Shown: positions 1 through 9,835, counted from the first letter of the stretch. The stretch: DNA of 64,000 nt from Opacimonas sp014872805 (GCA_014872805.1 WKFN01000016.1:248001-312000); one strand, 5' to 3'. Numbers and translations are program-made. The notes: generated from the letters alone by a model not told the origin.

Positions 1-38
1 CCTCCTGAATCAGTTATTCAAACACGCTAGGGAAGCTT

Positions 39-2645
39 ATGGTTACTGCTAAACGTCGTGAAGATTATATACCTCCGTATTTTTCGATACCTCGAATTCA
101 CTTAGATTTTGTGCTCGACCGGGAACAAACTCAAGTAACGAACACAATGCAAGTGAAACGTTTGAAAGATACATCATTTATTAGTTTAGACGGTGTTGGT
201 TTAACTATCCTCAGCGTTAAAATAGACGACGAACAGATTTCTGATTACACCCTGACTGAACAAAATTTATCGATACCGGTTACAAAAGACGCGTTTACGT
301 TAACCATTCAGACTGAATGTAATCCACAAGCCAATACGGAGCTTGAAGGGCTGTATTTTGCGGCGAACTCGTATTGCACTCAGTGTGAAGCGGAAGGTTT
401 TCGACGCATTACGTATTTTCTAGATCGTCCTGATGTGATGTCTGAATATTCAGTAACGATTACTGCTAACCAATCTGAGTTCCCCTATTTACTTAGTAAC
501 GGTAATAAAACCCAAGCGTTAGACAATCAAGACGGGACTCATACCGTTTCTTGGCACGATCCTCATTTGAAACCTTGTTATTTGTTTGCCTTGGTTGCTG
601 GCGATTTTGATTTGTTGGAAGGAATGTTTACGACACAAGAAGGTCGCGATGTAGTGCTACAAATGTATGTCGAAAAAGGACGTAAACACCAAGCACAACA
701 TGCACTCGATTCTCTTGTTAAGTCCATGCAATGGGATGAGCAAACCTATGGTTTGTGTTACGACTTAGATATTTACATGATTGTGGCCACCGACTTTTTT
801 AATATGGGCGCAATGGAAAATAAGGGCTTAAACGTTTTTAATAGTAAGTTTGTGTTAGCCGATGCTGAAACGGCTACTGATGAAGATTACTACAATATTG
901 AAAGCGTTATTGCTCACGAATATTTCCACAATTGGACGGGTAATCGGGTGACTTGTCGTGATTGGTTCCAACTTAGCCTCAAAGAAGGGCTCACAGTATT
1001 TCGCGATCAACAATTTAGCGCGGATGTCATGGCGCCACTGACGACTCGCATCAAACAAATTAATCTAATGCGCGCTCAGCAATTCGCTGAAGATGCATCT
1101 GCCATGGCTCACCCGATTCGCCCTGATGAAGTAATTGAAATGAACAATTTCTACACCTTAACAGTTTATGACAAAGGTGCGGAAGTCATTCGAATGCAGC
1201 AAATATTACTTGGTGAAGAAGGGTTTAAAAAAGGTCTTGCTTTGTACTTCGACAGACATGATGGCCAAGCTGTGACTTGCGATGATTTTGTCAATGCCAT
1301 AGCAGATGCCAATCAGTACGACATGACGTTATTTAAACGTTGGTATGAACAGTCTGGCACACCTATAGTCACTACCAAGCGCCATTATGATGAAGTGTCT
1401 AAAACGTTAACCATTACATTAGAACAGCATACGCCTCAGACTGCTGACCAAGTCGATAAACTTTCATTAGTCATTCCTTTGGTATATGAATGCGTTGACA
1501 AGCAATGTAATCAATATCAAGCAGAGCAAAATGCACGAGATAATTTAGTGGTGTTGGACGACTCTAAGATGGAGGTAACATTCGTTAATGTACCTAAAGA
1601 TACTCAGGTACTGTTTAATGTAGGATTCAGTGCACCGGTTAAAATCAAAAATAATTATTCTTTAGAAACTTGGCAGCAGCTATTTATCAATACCCGTAGC
1701 CCTTATGCTGTGTGGGAAGCCAGCCAGGTGTATTTGCAACAAATTATACAATCCCATTATGAAGCGTTATTGATTGATTCCACTTGTGAATTAAAGCATG
1801 ACTATTTTGTCATGTTTTATCAATTCCTTGAAAGAATGCCCAGCGCCGAGCTTATTAGTGAAGTATTATCCGTTCCTAGTATTGAAGCGATGTTATCTGT
1901 GATTGGCCAAGTTGATTTACAAGTTTTACTTGTGGCTCGAAATAATGTTGAAGTGTCTTTGGCAAGGTCTTTGAGGCCACTCATGCAACCAATGCTGGCC
2001 GAGATTAAAGCGGATGAAGATTATGTATATGCCGCCGATGCAGTACAGAACAGAAAACTAAAAAGTACCTTGCATTATTATTTGGCTCTAGCAGATGCAA
2101 ATCAATTAGATTGGATCAGTATGTATCAAAGCACTTCAAACATGACGGAGCGTTTAAGTGTTTTGCGCACAGCACAACGAGTTAACGCGCAAGAGTTCCA
2201 TGCTTTATTAGCGTCTTTTAATGATAGTTATCAATCTGATTCTGTGGTGATGGATAAATGGTTTGCACTACAAGCCACCCAGGATTCCGATGATATTTTG
2301 TCTCAACTTGATTTGTTGCAAACACATCCATTATTTGCGCTCAATAACCCTAATAAAGTGCGAGCCTTAATCGGTAATTTCGCCTTTTACAATCATCGTC
2401 ATTTTCACAACCTTAATGGTAGTGGATATGCCTATCTTGCTAATTTCATCATGCGTTTTGATAGTGTAAATGCTCAAGTGGCAGCTCGGTTGGTTACGCC
2501 ATTAACACAGTGGCAGCAGGTTAGTTCACCATATCGAGAATTAATGATCCAAGAGTGCAGAAGGGTTCTAGATAAAAAAGACTTGAGTAAAGACGTTTTC
2601 GAAAAGGTTTCTAAAAGTGTTTTGCAATATGAAAGTCTTTCATAA
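39..2645 (+). CDS. pepN: Aminopeptidase N (M1 zinc metallopeptidase)
   Basis: Cytoplasmic aminopeptidase that removes N-terminal residues from peptides during protein turnover. The 868-residue length matches gammaproteobacterial PepN. Visible in the sequence are the substrate-anchoring GAMEN motif at residues 257-261 and the zinc site HEYFH at 293-297, with the third ligand Glu in NRVTCRDWFQLSLKEGL about 18 residues on. The C-terminal third is the helical DUF3458-type domain. The start is supported by an AGGGAAG ribosome-binding site just upstream. It stands alone; the next recognisable gene belongs to a different transcription unit. No anomaly was seen in the active site. Confidence 0.97.
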   Translation: MVTAKRREDYIPPYFSIPRIHLDFVLDREQTQVTNTMQVKRLKDTSFISLDGVGLTILSVKIDDEQISDYTLTEQNLSIPVTKDAFTLTIQTECNPQANTELEGLYFAANSYCTQCEAEGFRRITYFLDRPDVMSEYSVTITANQSEFPYLLSNGNKTQALDNQDGTHTVSWHDPHLKPCYLFALVAGDFDLLEGMFTTQEGRDVVLQMYVEKGRKHQAQHALDSLVKSMQWDEQTYGLCYDLDIYMIVATDFFNMGAMENKGLNVFNSKFVLADAETATDEDYYNIESVIAHEYFHNWTGNRVTCRDWFQLSLKEGLTVFRDQQFSADVMAPLTTRIKQINLMRAQQFAEDASAMAHPIRPDEVIEMNNFYTLTVYDKGAEVIRMQQILLGEEGFKKGLALYFDRHDGQAVTCDDFVNAIADANQYDMTLFKRWYEQSGTPIVTTKRHYDEVSKTLTITLEQHTPQTADQVDKLSLVIPLVYECVDKQCNQYQAEQNARDNLVVLDDSKMEVTFVNVPKDTQVLFNVGFSAPVKIKNNYSLETWQQLFINTRSPYAVWEASQVYLQQIIQSHYEALLIDSTCELKHDYFVMFYQFLERMPSAELISEVLSVPSIEAMLSVIGQVDLQVLLVARNNVEVSLARSLRPLMQPMLAEIKADEDYVYAADAVQNRKLKSTLHYYLALADANQLDWISMYQSTSNMTERLSVLRTAQRVNAQEFHALLASFNDSYQSDSVVMDKWFALQATQDSDDILSQLDLLQTHPLFALNNPNKVRALIGNFAFYNHRHFHNLNGSGYAYLANFIMRFDSVNAQVAARLVTPLTQWQQVSSPYRELMIQECRRVLDKKDLSKDVFEKVSKSVLQYESLS

Positions 2646-2646
2646 G

Positions 2647-2802
2647 ATGTTTGAATTTTGCATTTCAGAAAATCGTGATTGGGCTATGAGCATGTACCGA
2701 AGCGAAATCAATGCCATCAAAGTGACTCAAAGCAATAGCTTTGTTTCTATTAATAAAAGAGCGTTATTCGAATATTTGAACGAAATTGCAACAAAAATGT
2801 AA
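2647..2802 (+). CDS. Small hypothetical protein downstream of pepN
   Basis: A 51-residue open frame starting one base after the pepN stop. I do not recognise the family. The product is mixed charged and aromatic, with a predicted helical C-terminus (KRALFEYLNEIATKM), and has no signal peptide, Cys pair or membrane segment. In-frame alternative starts lie inside pepN (GTG 2617, ATG 2629), which would suggest translational coupling. There is no convincing ribosome-binding site, so it may not be expressed. It is kept because its frame stays open immediately after pepN and it ends well before the next promoter region. Confidence 0.3.
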   Translation: MFEFCISENRDWAMSMYRSEINAIKVTQSNSFVSINKRALFEYLNEIATKM

Positions 2803-2822
2803 AAAAGTATCACACTGGTACG

Positions 2823-2913
2823 ATTAGTCCTTGCATAGACTAATAAATAATGTAATGATTTTGTTAATAACAATAAATCTGGTCAACTATCATCACCTTT
2901 GACCTCAGGTGAT
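2823..2913. promoter_or_regulatory. Two 7-bp inverted repeats upstream of the DUF1302 gene
   Basis: In the 128-bp leader of the DUF1302 gene there are two dyads of identical geometry (7-bp arms, 8-nt spacer): ATTAGTC/GACTAAT at 2823-2844 and ATCACCT/AGGTGAT at 2892-2913. The second ends a few bases before the CCAGGAG ribosome-binding site, so it could act on DNA or as an mRNA hairpin. The arms differ in sequence, so one shared regulator is not implied. No -35/-10 pair was assigned. Confidence 0.35.
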
Positions 2914-2930
2914 CCAGGAGAATAAAAACG

Positions 2931-5027
2931 ATGAAACTCAGACCTACCTCTTTTGTCAAAACCCCCATCGCTCTCGGTATAGCTGCCTTATTATCAACAA
3001 CTGGGGCTGCCGCTGCAGAGTTTGATGTGGGTAATTTTACCGTTAATATCGACTCAACGGTTACTGTGGGAACCAGTATTCGTGTTGAAGATCGCGATAC
3101 GAATTTAATTGGTCATCCGAACCTACCGGTTTTTGATTGGACAGGTTACACTGCGTTGGGCAATGTTATCTATCCCAGTGCTGACGTGTGGGCATTAGCT
3201 GACGCTGCGTATTCTACCAATGGTGATTTAGGTAACCTAATGAATGATCCAGGTGATGCGTTCTCTACCCAGTTCTCTGGTTCTCATGAGATAGATATCA
3301 AATACAATCATTCTGATATGGATTTGGGTTTCTTTAGTCGTGTATTCTATTTCAAAGAGTTTGTTGCTGATGATAATGACACTTGGACTCGTCCAATTGG
3401 CGGTGACAAGATCGATTTATGTGCAACGGACAAATCCAAAGAAGAGCTTTGTCAAGATTTTCGTTTGTTAGATGCATTTTTCTATGCTGATTTTTATATG
3501 GGCAACACGCCAATATCTTTCCGTGTGGGTGACCAGGTAATCAGTTGGGGTGAATCCACTTTCATTCAACACGGTATTAATACGACCAACCCTGTGGATG
3601 TGACTCGTGCACGTTCACCAGGCGCAGAGTTAAAAGAAGTATTTATTCCTGTTGGTATGGTCTATCTTGATTTGGGTTTAACCGATACGGTGAGCTTGTC
3701 AATGTATTACCAGTACGAGTGGGAACGTTCGCGCTTACCAGTAGCGGGCTCTTATTTTGCAACCAACGACTTTGCCGGTGAGGGTGGTCAAAATTCAGCT
3801 ATCCAACTCGGCTTCTCTGGTAATCCAGATATTCATTTAGACTTTTTGTTGTCTGAGTTAAATGCGCTGGGCGGTATGGCTGCTGGTGCACTTGCACAGA
3901 GCGGCGGCAATCCAGCAGGCCTTGCTCCATTAGCACAAGCTATGCTTGCGTACCCAACTAAGGTTGCTGTGCGTGACTTAGGAGATAAGGCGCATTTTGA
4001 TGCCAGTGATTCTGGTCAATATGGTATTAAGCTAGGTTGGTTTGCCGAAGATTTTAACGAAACTGAATTTGGCTTCTATCACATTAATTATCACAGCACT
4101 CGTCCATTAGTCTCTGGTGTTACCTCTGATTTTAGAACCAGTGCTATTTTGAGCGACTTGGCTTACATGTCTCAAAATACCATTACCGCTGACAATGTCA
4201 CAGATTTACAGACTTTTACTAAAACTCAGTTTATTTATCCTGAGGACATCAAACTGTGGGGTGTCTCTTTTAACACCAACGTAGGTGAGACCGCAGTAGC
4301 GGGTGAAATCTCTTATCGACAAGATGAGCCATTACAAATCGATGATGTGGAGCTATTGTACATGGCGATGCCTGAACAATTAGCTAACGCTGGATTACGC
4401 CCTGATTTGGCGGGCATTTCACAGCTTAATAATATTGGTTTAACTACTGGATCCGGGGAATACGCAGCCGGTTATGTGTTATCTGATACCTTCCAAGCTC
4501 AGGTGACTGTTTCTCATATTTTTGGCCCATCTCTAGGTACAGATAACTTAATCCTCTTGGGTGAAGTCGCTTACGTAGATGTCAAAGATATGCCAGATGC
4601 TGACGTGGTTCGCCTCAACGCACCAGGCACTGGTCGTTCTGGTCCTGTGTTTAATTATCTAGAATCGACACCACGTCCACTACCTGGCCTTCACACTGGT
4701 TTATCAGACGGTCCTGAGACAAATCCGTTTGCGACCAAAACCTCATGGGGCTATCGTTTACTCGCGGTTGCTGATTTTAATGATGTGTTTGATGGCGTTA
4801 ATCTTCGCACACGTGCCACTTTTGCACACGATGTGGACGGTACGACACCGGATCCACTATTTTTGTTCTTAGAAGACCGCAAGTCTGCAAGTGTTGCTTT
4901 TACGTTTGATTATTTAAGCAAGCTTTCAGCGACAGCATCATACAATGCATTTTGGGGTGGGGTAGGTACGACAAATGCCCTTGCCGATAGAGACTTTGTT
5001 TCTTTCAACGTTAAGTATTCATTCTAA
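2931..5027 (+). CDS. DUF1302 family outer-membrane beta-barrel protein
   Basis: A 698-residue exported protein with a Sec signal peptide (cleavage near GAAAAEF, about residue 30). The rest is the alternating aromatic/polar pattern of an outer-membrane barrel, ending in ...VSFNVKYSF with the C-terminal Phe typical of BAM substrates. The pattern matches DUF1302, which is commonly encoded next to DUF1329, as here (12 bp downstream). Its function is not established. From the cassette (DUF1302, DUF1329, YCF48-like, MMPL transporter) I infer an outer-membrane partner in export or trafficking of a hydrophobic compound. The start is set by a CCAGGAG ribosome-binding site. Confidence 0.88.
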   Translation: MKLRPTSFVKTPIALGIAALLSTTGAAAAEFDVGNFTVNIDSTVTVGTSIRVEDRDTNLIGHPNLPVFDWTGYTALGNVIYPSADVWALADAAYSTNGDLGNLMNDPGDAFSTQFSGSHEIDIKYNHSDMDLGFFSRVFYFKEFVADDNDTWTRPIGGDKIDLCATDKSKEELCQDFRLLDAFFYADFYMGNTPISFRVGDQVISWGESTFIQHGINTTNPVDVTRARSPGAELKEVFIPVGMVYLDLGLTDTVSLSMYYQYEWERSRLPVAGSYFATNDFAGEGGQNSAIQLGFSGNPDIHLDFLLSELNALGGMAAGALAQSGGNPAGLAPLAQAMLAYPTKVAVRDLGDKAHFDASDSGQYGIKLGWFAEDFNETEFGFYHINYHSTRPLVSGVTSDFRTSAILSDLAYMSQNTITADNVTDLQTFTKTQFIYPEDIKLWGVSFNTNVGETAVAGEISYRQDEPLQIDDVELLYMAMPEQLANAGLRPDLAGISQLNNIGLTTGSGEYAAGYVLSDTFQAQVTVSHIFGPSLGTDNLILLGEVAYVDVKDMPDADVVRLNAPGTGRSGPVFNYLESTPRPLPGLHTGLSDGPETNPFATKTSWGYRLLAVADFNDVFDGVNLRTRATFAHDVDGTTPDPLFLFLEDRKSASVAFTFDYLSKLSATASYNAFWGGVGTTNALADRDFVSFNVKYSF

Positions 5028-5039
5028 TTAGGTGTCATT

Positions 5040-6407
5040 ATGATTAAAAAAATAAGCCTAGTAGCTGCAGCATTAGCCCTTTCTTTGGGCTCTGCTGGCC
5101 TACACGCAAAGGTATCCGAAGCCGAAGCTGCCAAGCTTGGCAATGAATTGACCCCAATGGGCGCTATCCGTGCCGGCAATGCCGATGGTTCTATACCAGA
5201 GTGGACAGGCGGTATTACTGCTCCGCCTGCAGGATATCAGGTAGGTGACCATCATCAGAACCCATTCCCTGATGATAAAGTACAATTCACCATTGATGCC
5301 AGTAATTACAAACAGTACGCAGAGTTCTTGTCACCTGGTCAACAGGCGTTATTTGAGAAGTATCCTGATACGTTTAAAATGCCAGTATATCAGACGCGTA
5401 GAACAGCATCGTTTCCTGATTTTGTTTACGATGCCACCATCGCTAATGCAACCACTGCAGAATTATTAAACGATGGTAATGGCCTTAAAAACGCCATAAT
5501 GGGTATGCCATTCCCTATTCCTCAAAATGGTTTGGAGGCTGTCTGGAATCACATTCTTCGTTATCGTGGCGCAGAGGTCACTCGTGAGGGTGGTCAGGTT
5601 GCTATGACAGAATCTGGTGCATATACCTATGTTGGCTTTAATGACCAACTCAAAAATAAATATTCTGAGCCGGGTGTAACGACACAAGAAGTGATGGAAG
5701 ACAATATTTTGTTTAAGTTTAAACAAGAAGTCACAGAACCTTCGCGCCTTGCGGGAACTGCTTTATTGGTCCATGAAACGGTGGATCAGATCGCAACACC
5801 GCGTCAAGCGTGGACCTATAACACAGGTCAGCGCCGTGTTCGTCGTGCGCCAAACGTTGCTTTTGATACTCCGGGTACGGGTTCTGATGGCCTACGTACC
5901 ACTGATGATTTTGATATGTATAGCGGTTCACCAAATCGCTACACATGGGATTTAAAAGGCAAACAAGAATTGTACGTTGCTTACAACGCCTATGACTTGC
6001 ACTCGGACAAAGTATCTTATGATGATATTTTAACACCTGGGCATATTAATCCAGAATTAACACGTTATGAAAAGCACCGCGTATGGGTAGTTGAAGCGAA
6101 CATCAAACCAGAGTTCCGTCATGTGTATTCTAAACGTGTATTCTATATCGATGAAGATAGCTGGCAGATTTTGGTTGCAGATCTGTATGACGACCGTGGT
6201 GGTTTGTACCGCGTCGGTGTTGCTCATAACTTGAATTACTACGAAGTACCTACTGCGTGGTCAACTCTTGAGGTCTTACATGATCTGAACTCTGGTCGTT
6301 ATCTAGCATTGGGTTTAGATAATGAGCATGAAATGTATGATTTCTCACCGGGTCTTAAAGACCGAGACTTTACGCCTCAAGCACTGAGACGTTCAGGCAA
6401 ACGTTAA
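5040..6407 (+). CDS. DUF1329 family periplasmic protein
   Basis: A 455-residue protein with a clear signal peptide (cleaved after LHA, about residue 23), then the DUF1329 domain through most of the chain. Members are thought to resemble periplasmic lipoprotein/lipid carriers of the LolA/LolB fold; that is family knowledge, not visible in the sequence. It follows the DUF1302 barrel by 12 bp and is separated from the YCF48-like gene by a hairpin, so the two first genes probably form the most highly expressed part of the unit. A periplasmic shuttle between the MMPL transporter and the DUF1302 barrel is the inferred role. No truncation was seen. Confidence 0.88.
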   Translation: MIKKISLVAAALALSLGSAGLHAKVSEAEAAKLGNELTPMGAIRAGNADGSIPEWTGGITAPPAGYQVGDHHQNPFPDDKVQFTIDASNYKQYAEFLSPGQQALFEKYPDTFKMPVYQTRRTASFPDFVYDATIANATTAELLNDGNGLKNAIMGMPFPIPQNGLEAVWNHILRYRGAEVTREGGQVAMTESGAYTYVGFNDQLKNKYSEPGVTTQEVMEDNILFKFKQEVTEPSRLAGTALLVHETVDQIATPRQAWTYNTGQRRVRRAPNVAFDTPGTGSDGLRTTDDFDMYSGSPNRYTWDLKGKQELYVAYNAYDLHSDKVSYDDILTPGHINPELTRYEKHRVWVVEANIKPEFRHVYSKRVFYIDEDSWQILVADLYDDRGGLYRVGVAHNLNYYEVPTAWSTLEVLHDLNSGRYLALGLDNEHEMYDFSPGLKDRDFTPQALRRSGKR

Positions 6408-6417
6408 GTTGGATAAC

Positions 6418-6449
6418 AACGGTTGGCCTCGGTCAACCGTTTCTTTTTG
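6418..6449 (+). terminator. Hairpin with T-run between DUF1329 and the YCF48-like gene
   Basis: An 8-bp stem AACGGTTG/CAACCGTT with an 8-nt loop is followed by TTCTTTTT. It fits an intrinsic terminator or partial attenuator. It lies inside an otherwise co-directional cassette, so it probably lowers expression of the two downstream genes rather than ending the unit completely. Confidence 0.65.
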
Positions 6450-6456
6450 AGTAACT

Positions 6457-7461
6457 ATGAAAAACTTTTTATTTTTTGTGTTTTCTTTTTTTGTGTTTAC
6501 GGTAAACGCAAATGATTCGTTGCTAGCGCCACTGGTCAAGGATTCCTTACTGTTGGATATTGCACCGTTATCTGGTGGTTATGTCGTTGTAGGAGAAAGA
6601 GGTCATGTATTGGTTGGTGACGAGTTTGACTCTTTGCAGCAAGCCATCGTGCCATCTCGAGCAACGTTGACTTCCGTTGTAGTATCAGGTGACCGAATAT
6701 GGGCCGCCGGCCATGATCTAACGATTCTGCATTCTGCTGATGGTGGTCTATCGTGGCAGTTGCAAATGCAAGATTTTGATGCTGACAAACCGTTCTTGGA
6801 CATCGTGTTTTTTGATGATGATCACGGTGTAGCTATTGGTGCTTATGGGGCATTTTATCGCACTCTTGACGCTGGCCAGACATGGCAAAAAGAACTTCAT
6901 GCTAGTTTATTAAATCCATATGATATCGAATATTTGGAAGAGATCCGGGAACTTGATGGTGAAGCATTCTACAATGAAGAACTTGCCAATATTTTACCGC
7001 ATCTTAACCGAATTGAGGTGACAGGCGATAGAGTCACTCTGGTTGGTGAAACCGGCTTGGTTGCGCAAAGTTTTGACTTTGGCAAAACTTGGCAACGTCT
7101 AGCCATTGATTACGAGGGCTCATTATTCAGTTTAGCCAACACCGACAATGGTTTATTAGTATCTGGTTTGCGAGGAAATACGTTTTTATTGTCGGATGAG
7201 CAATGGTTGTCGATAGATTTATGCCACAGCGCATCTGTGAATTCCATTATTGAAACCGATGATGCGTGGATCACTGTTGCTAACAATGGTTATGTCAGCA
7301 AGTTATTCATCGACCAAATAAACAGTGATATATCTTGTCATGACGATTCCGTTAATACGTTCCAGACGTCTGAGAAGGTTTCAGTGGTCAGTGCTATTGC
7401 TGATGCTAAAACGTTGCTTTCCGTGACCGCGAACGGTCTTCAATCGATTACCATACAGTAA
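6457..7461 (+). CDS. YCF48-like (BNR-repeat) periplasmic beta-propeller
   Basis: A 334-residue protein with a short, very hydrophobic signal peptide (MKNFLFFVFSFFVFTVNA). Repeated propeller blades follow, with BNR/YCF48 hallmarks such as SADGGLSWQ, TLDAGQTWQ and SFDFGKTWQ near residues 90, 140 and 210. YCF48/HCF136 proteins are photosystem II assembly factors in phototrophs. In heterotrophs this family is usually found beside MMPL transporters with unknown role, so the photosynthetic name should not be taken literally. It sits 5 bp upstream of the transporter gene. Inferred role: periplasmic accessory of the RND exporter. Confidence 0.82.
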   Translation: MKNFLFFVFSFFVFTVNANDSLLAPLVKDSLLLDIAPLSGGYVVVGERGHVLVGDEFDSLQQAIVPSRATLTSVVVSGDRIWAAGHDLTILHSADGGLSWQLQMQDFDADKPFLDIVFFDDDHGVAIGAYGAFYRTLDAGQTWQKELHASLLNPYDIEYLEEIRELDGEAFYNEELANILPHLNRIEVTGDRVTLVGETGLVAQSFDFGKTWQRLAIDYEGSLFSLANTDNGLLVSGLRGNTFLLSDEQWLSIDLCHSASVNSIIETDDAWITVANNGYVSKLFIDQINSDISCHDDSVNTFQTSEKVSVVSAIADAKTLLSVTANGLQSITIQ

Positions 7462-7466
7462 GGTTT

Positions 7467-9809
7467 ATGAACTCTTTCATTTCTTTTTCCGAATCATTTA
7501 TTTTTAATCACCGCAAGGCCGTTATGGCGTTGTTTGCTATTGCGACGCTATTTTTGTTGTACATGGCGTCCATGCTTAAGCTTGACGCAGGCTTTGAGAA
7601 GAATATTCCATTGCAACACGAATATATGCAAAATTACATCAAACATCGAGCAGACTTTGATGGTGCCAACAACATTTTAGTCTCAGTGTGTGATCGCAAC
7701 GGTAATATTTTCAACACAGAGTTTTTTGATACACTCAAAAATGTTCATGACGATGTTTTTTTTATTAATGGTGTCGAACGTTCTCTGGTTGTTTCCTTGT
7801 TTTCACCGGCAACTCGTTTTACCGAAATTGTCGAGGGAGGCTTCGCTGGTGGGCCAGTCATTCCGTCAGACTTCAATAGTAAAGATCCTAAAGCACTAGA
7901 GCAAGTTGCGCAAAATATCGAAAAAGCCGGTATTGTTGGGCGTCAAGTGTCCAATGATTACAGCTGTGCCATGGTGACGGCTCAGTTACAATCGGTCGAC
8001 CCAGAAACGGGTAAAGATGTGGATATGCTCAATATCGGAAACATTTTAGAATCTGAGTTGCGCGCTAAGTACGAAAACGACACTATCAGCCTGCACATTA
8101 TTGGCTTTTCTAAAATGATCGCAGATGTTGCTGATGGCGCAAAAGATGTGGTTATGTTCTTTGGCATCGCCATATTAATTACGACAGTAATGGTATTTAT
8201 CTTTTCCAAATCTTTGATGCTCACCGTTTTGCCGATTGCTTGTTCCATCATTGCGGTCATTTGGCAGTTAGGGTTGTTGACGTTATTTGGTTTTGGCTTA
8301 GATCCGATGTCGATATTAGTACCGTTTTTGGTCTTTGCCATAGGCGTCAGCCATGGGGTGCAGATGATCAATTCTGTGAGTAAAAAAGTTGTCGAAGGAT
8401 TAAGTGCGTTAGACGCATCCAAACTCGCGTTTACGACGTTATTGATCCCTGGTGGTATTGCTTTGCTTTCTGACACTGTGGGCTTCTTGACCTTATTAGT
8501 CATTGATATTGGTATTATTAAAGAATTGGCGATTACGGCATCAATGGGGGTAGCGGTAATTATTCTGACCAATTTAATTTTATTGCCTGTACTAATGAGT
8601 TATGTCCGTTTCTCTGCGCAATATCAGCAGAAGTTTAAAGCACAATCAGGGGCAGAAGGCATTTGGCTCATTTTCTCTAAGTGTTGTGAAAAAAATATCG
8701 CACTGGTGATTGTCGCAGTAACCGCTATACTTTTTGCGTTTGGTTTCATTCAATCCAAACAAATGAAAATAGGGGATTTACATGCTGGCGCGCCTGCCTT
8801 GCATGAGTATTCGCGATACAACCAAGACACGTTTTTAATCACAGATAAATATGAAATTACTGTCGATTACATTTCAATCTTGGTGGAAGCAGAAGAGCAG
8901 GCTTGTACCTCACATGATGTGATGAATCGCATAGATGAATTTCAGTGGCGTATGAGCAATGTTGAAGGCGTTCAATCTGCTGTATCTTTGCCGCATGTTG
9001 CCAAAAAGATTAACGCAGGTTACAACGAAGGCAATCCAAAGTGGAACGTCTTGCCTAGAACTGAGCCGACTTTAGTGCAATCAATTGCGCGTATTCCATC
9101 ATCAAGTGGTTTACTCAACGGCAATTGCTCAGTGATGCCTGTGATTTTGTTTATGACCGATCACAAAGCCGAAACCATTACTCGAATCGTCGATGCAGTG
9201 AAAGAATATCGCACCGAATACGAGAGTGATGATTTGCGTTTTGTCTTAGCGTCAGGACCTGTTGGGGTGATGGCAGCTACCAATGAAGCGGTGAGTGCGT
9301 CGCAAACGCCAATGTTGATTTATGTGTTTGGCGCTGTGATTATCTTGTGTTTATTGAGCTTCCGGTCTTTGAGAGCGACTATTTCAGTGGTTTTACCTCT
9401 GTATATTGTCTCCGTATTAGCGCAAGCTCTGATGACTTATCTGCAAATCGGATTAACGGTTTCGACCTTGCCGGTTATTGCCCTTGGGGTTGGTATCGGT
9501 GTCGATTACGGGATCTATATTTTGTCAACGATGATGCGCTGTATTCAATCTGGACAGAGCGTGCATGTAGCGTATTTAACCGCATTAAAAGAACGCGGTA
9601 ATGCGGTATTGTTTACCGGGATTACCTTAGCAATCGGCGTGAGCACTTGGGTCTTTTCGAGTCTAAAATTTCAAATGGATATGGGTATCTTGCTGACGTT
9701 CATGTTTGTCGTGAACATGCTCGGTGAGATCATTGTGTTACCAGCGCTTGCCCGTATTTTATGGTGGAAAGACACGCAAAACAGCCATCAACAACGCGAC
9801 GCAGCCTAA
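7467..9809 (+). CDS. MMPL/RND-family transporter
   Basis: A 780-residue inner-membrane protein with the RND layout: one N-terminal membrane helix (about residues 18-38), a large periplasmic domain, a block of five helices (about 220-385), then the same arrangement again (helix near 410, periplasmic loop, helices about 615-770). It resembles the MMPL/HpnN group that moves lipids or other hydrophobic molecules, rather than drug-efflux AcrB (about 1,040 residues, with membrane-fusion partner genes, none here). It ends the cassette ahead of a strong terminator. The substrate is unknown; lipid or hydrophobic metabolite export is inferred. Confidence 0.87.
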   Translation: MNSFISFSESFIFNHRKAVMALFAIATLFLLYMASMLKLDAGFEKNIPLQHEYMQNYIKHRADFDGANNILVSVCDRNGNIFNTEFFDTLKNVHDDVFFINGVERSLVVSLFSPATRFTEIVEGGFAGGPVIPSDFNSKDPKALEQVAQNIEKAGIVGRQVSNDYSCAMVTAQLQSVDPETGKDVDMLNIGNILESELRAKYENDTISLHIIGFSKMIADVADGAKDVVMFFGIAILITTVMVFIFSKSLMLTVLPIACSIIAVIWQLGLLTLFGFGLDPMSILVPFLVFAIGVSHGVQMINSVSKKVVEGLSALDASKLAFTTLLIPGGIALLSDTVGFLTLLVIDIGIIKELAITASMGVAVIILTNLILLPVLMSYVRFSAQYQQKFKAQSGAEGIWLIFSKCCEKNIALVIVAVTAILFAFGFIQSKQMKIGDLHAGAPALHEYSRYNQDTFLITDKYEITVDYISILVEAEEQACTSHDVMNRIDEFQWRMSNVEGVQSAVSLPHVAKKINAGYNEGNPKWNVLPRTEPTLVQSIARIPSSSGLLNGNCSVMPVILFMTDHKAETITRIVDAVKEYRTEYESDDLRFVLASGPVGVMAATNEAVSASQTPMLIYVFGAVIILCLLSFRSLRATISVVLPLYIVSVLAQALMTYLQIGLTVSTLPVIALGVGIGVDYGIYILSTMMRCIQSGQSVHVAYLTALKERGNAVLFTGITLAIGVSTWVFSSLKFQMDMGILLTFMFVVNMLGEIIVLPALARILWWKDTQNSHQQRDAA

Positions 9810-9835
9810 ATTAATTTGGCAAAAATATGCGATAT

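Noticed and set aside
6457..7461. Photosystem II assembly factor
   Set aside because: The YCF48-like repeats are real, but no photosynthesis genes are present and the gene belongs to an RND transporter cassette.
7982..8572. A 196-residue minus-strand open frame inside the MMPL gene
   Set aside because: It is the antisense of membrane-helix codons of a strongly supported gene and shows no domain, ribosome-binding site or promoter of its own.
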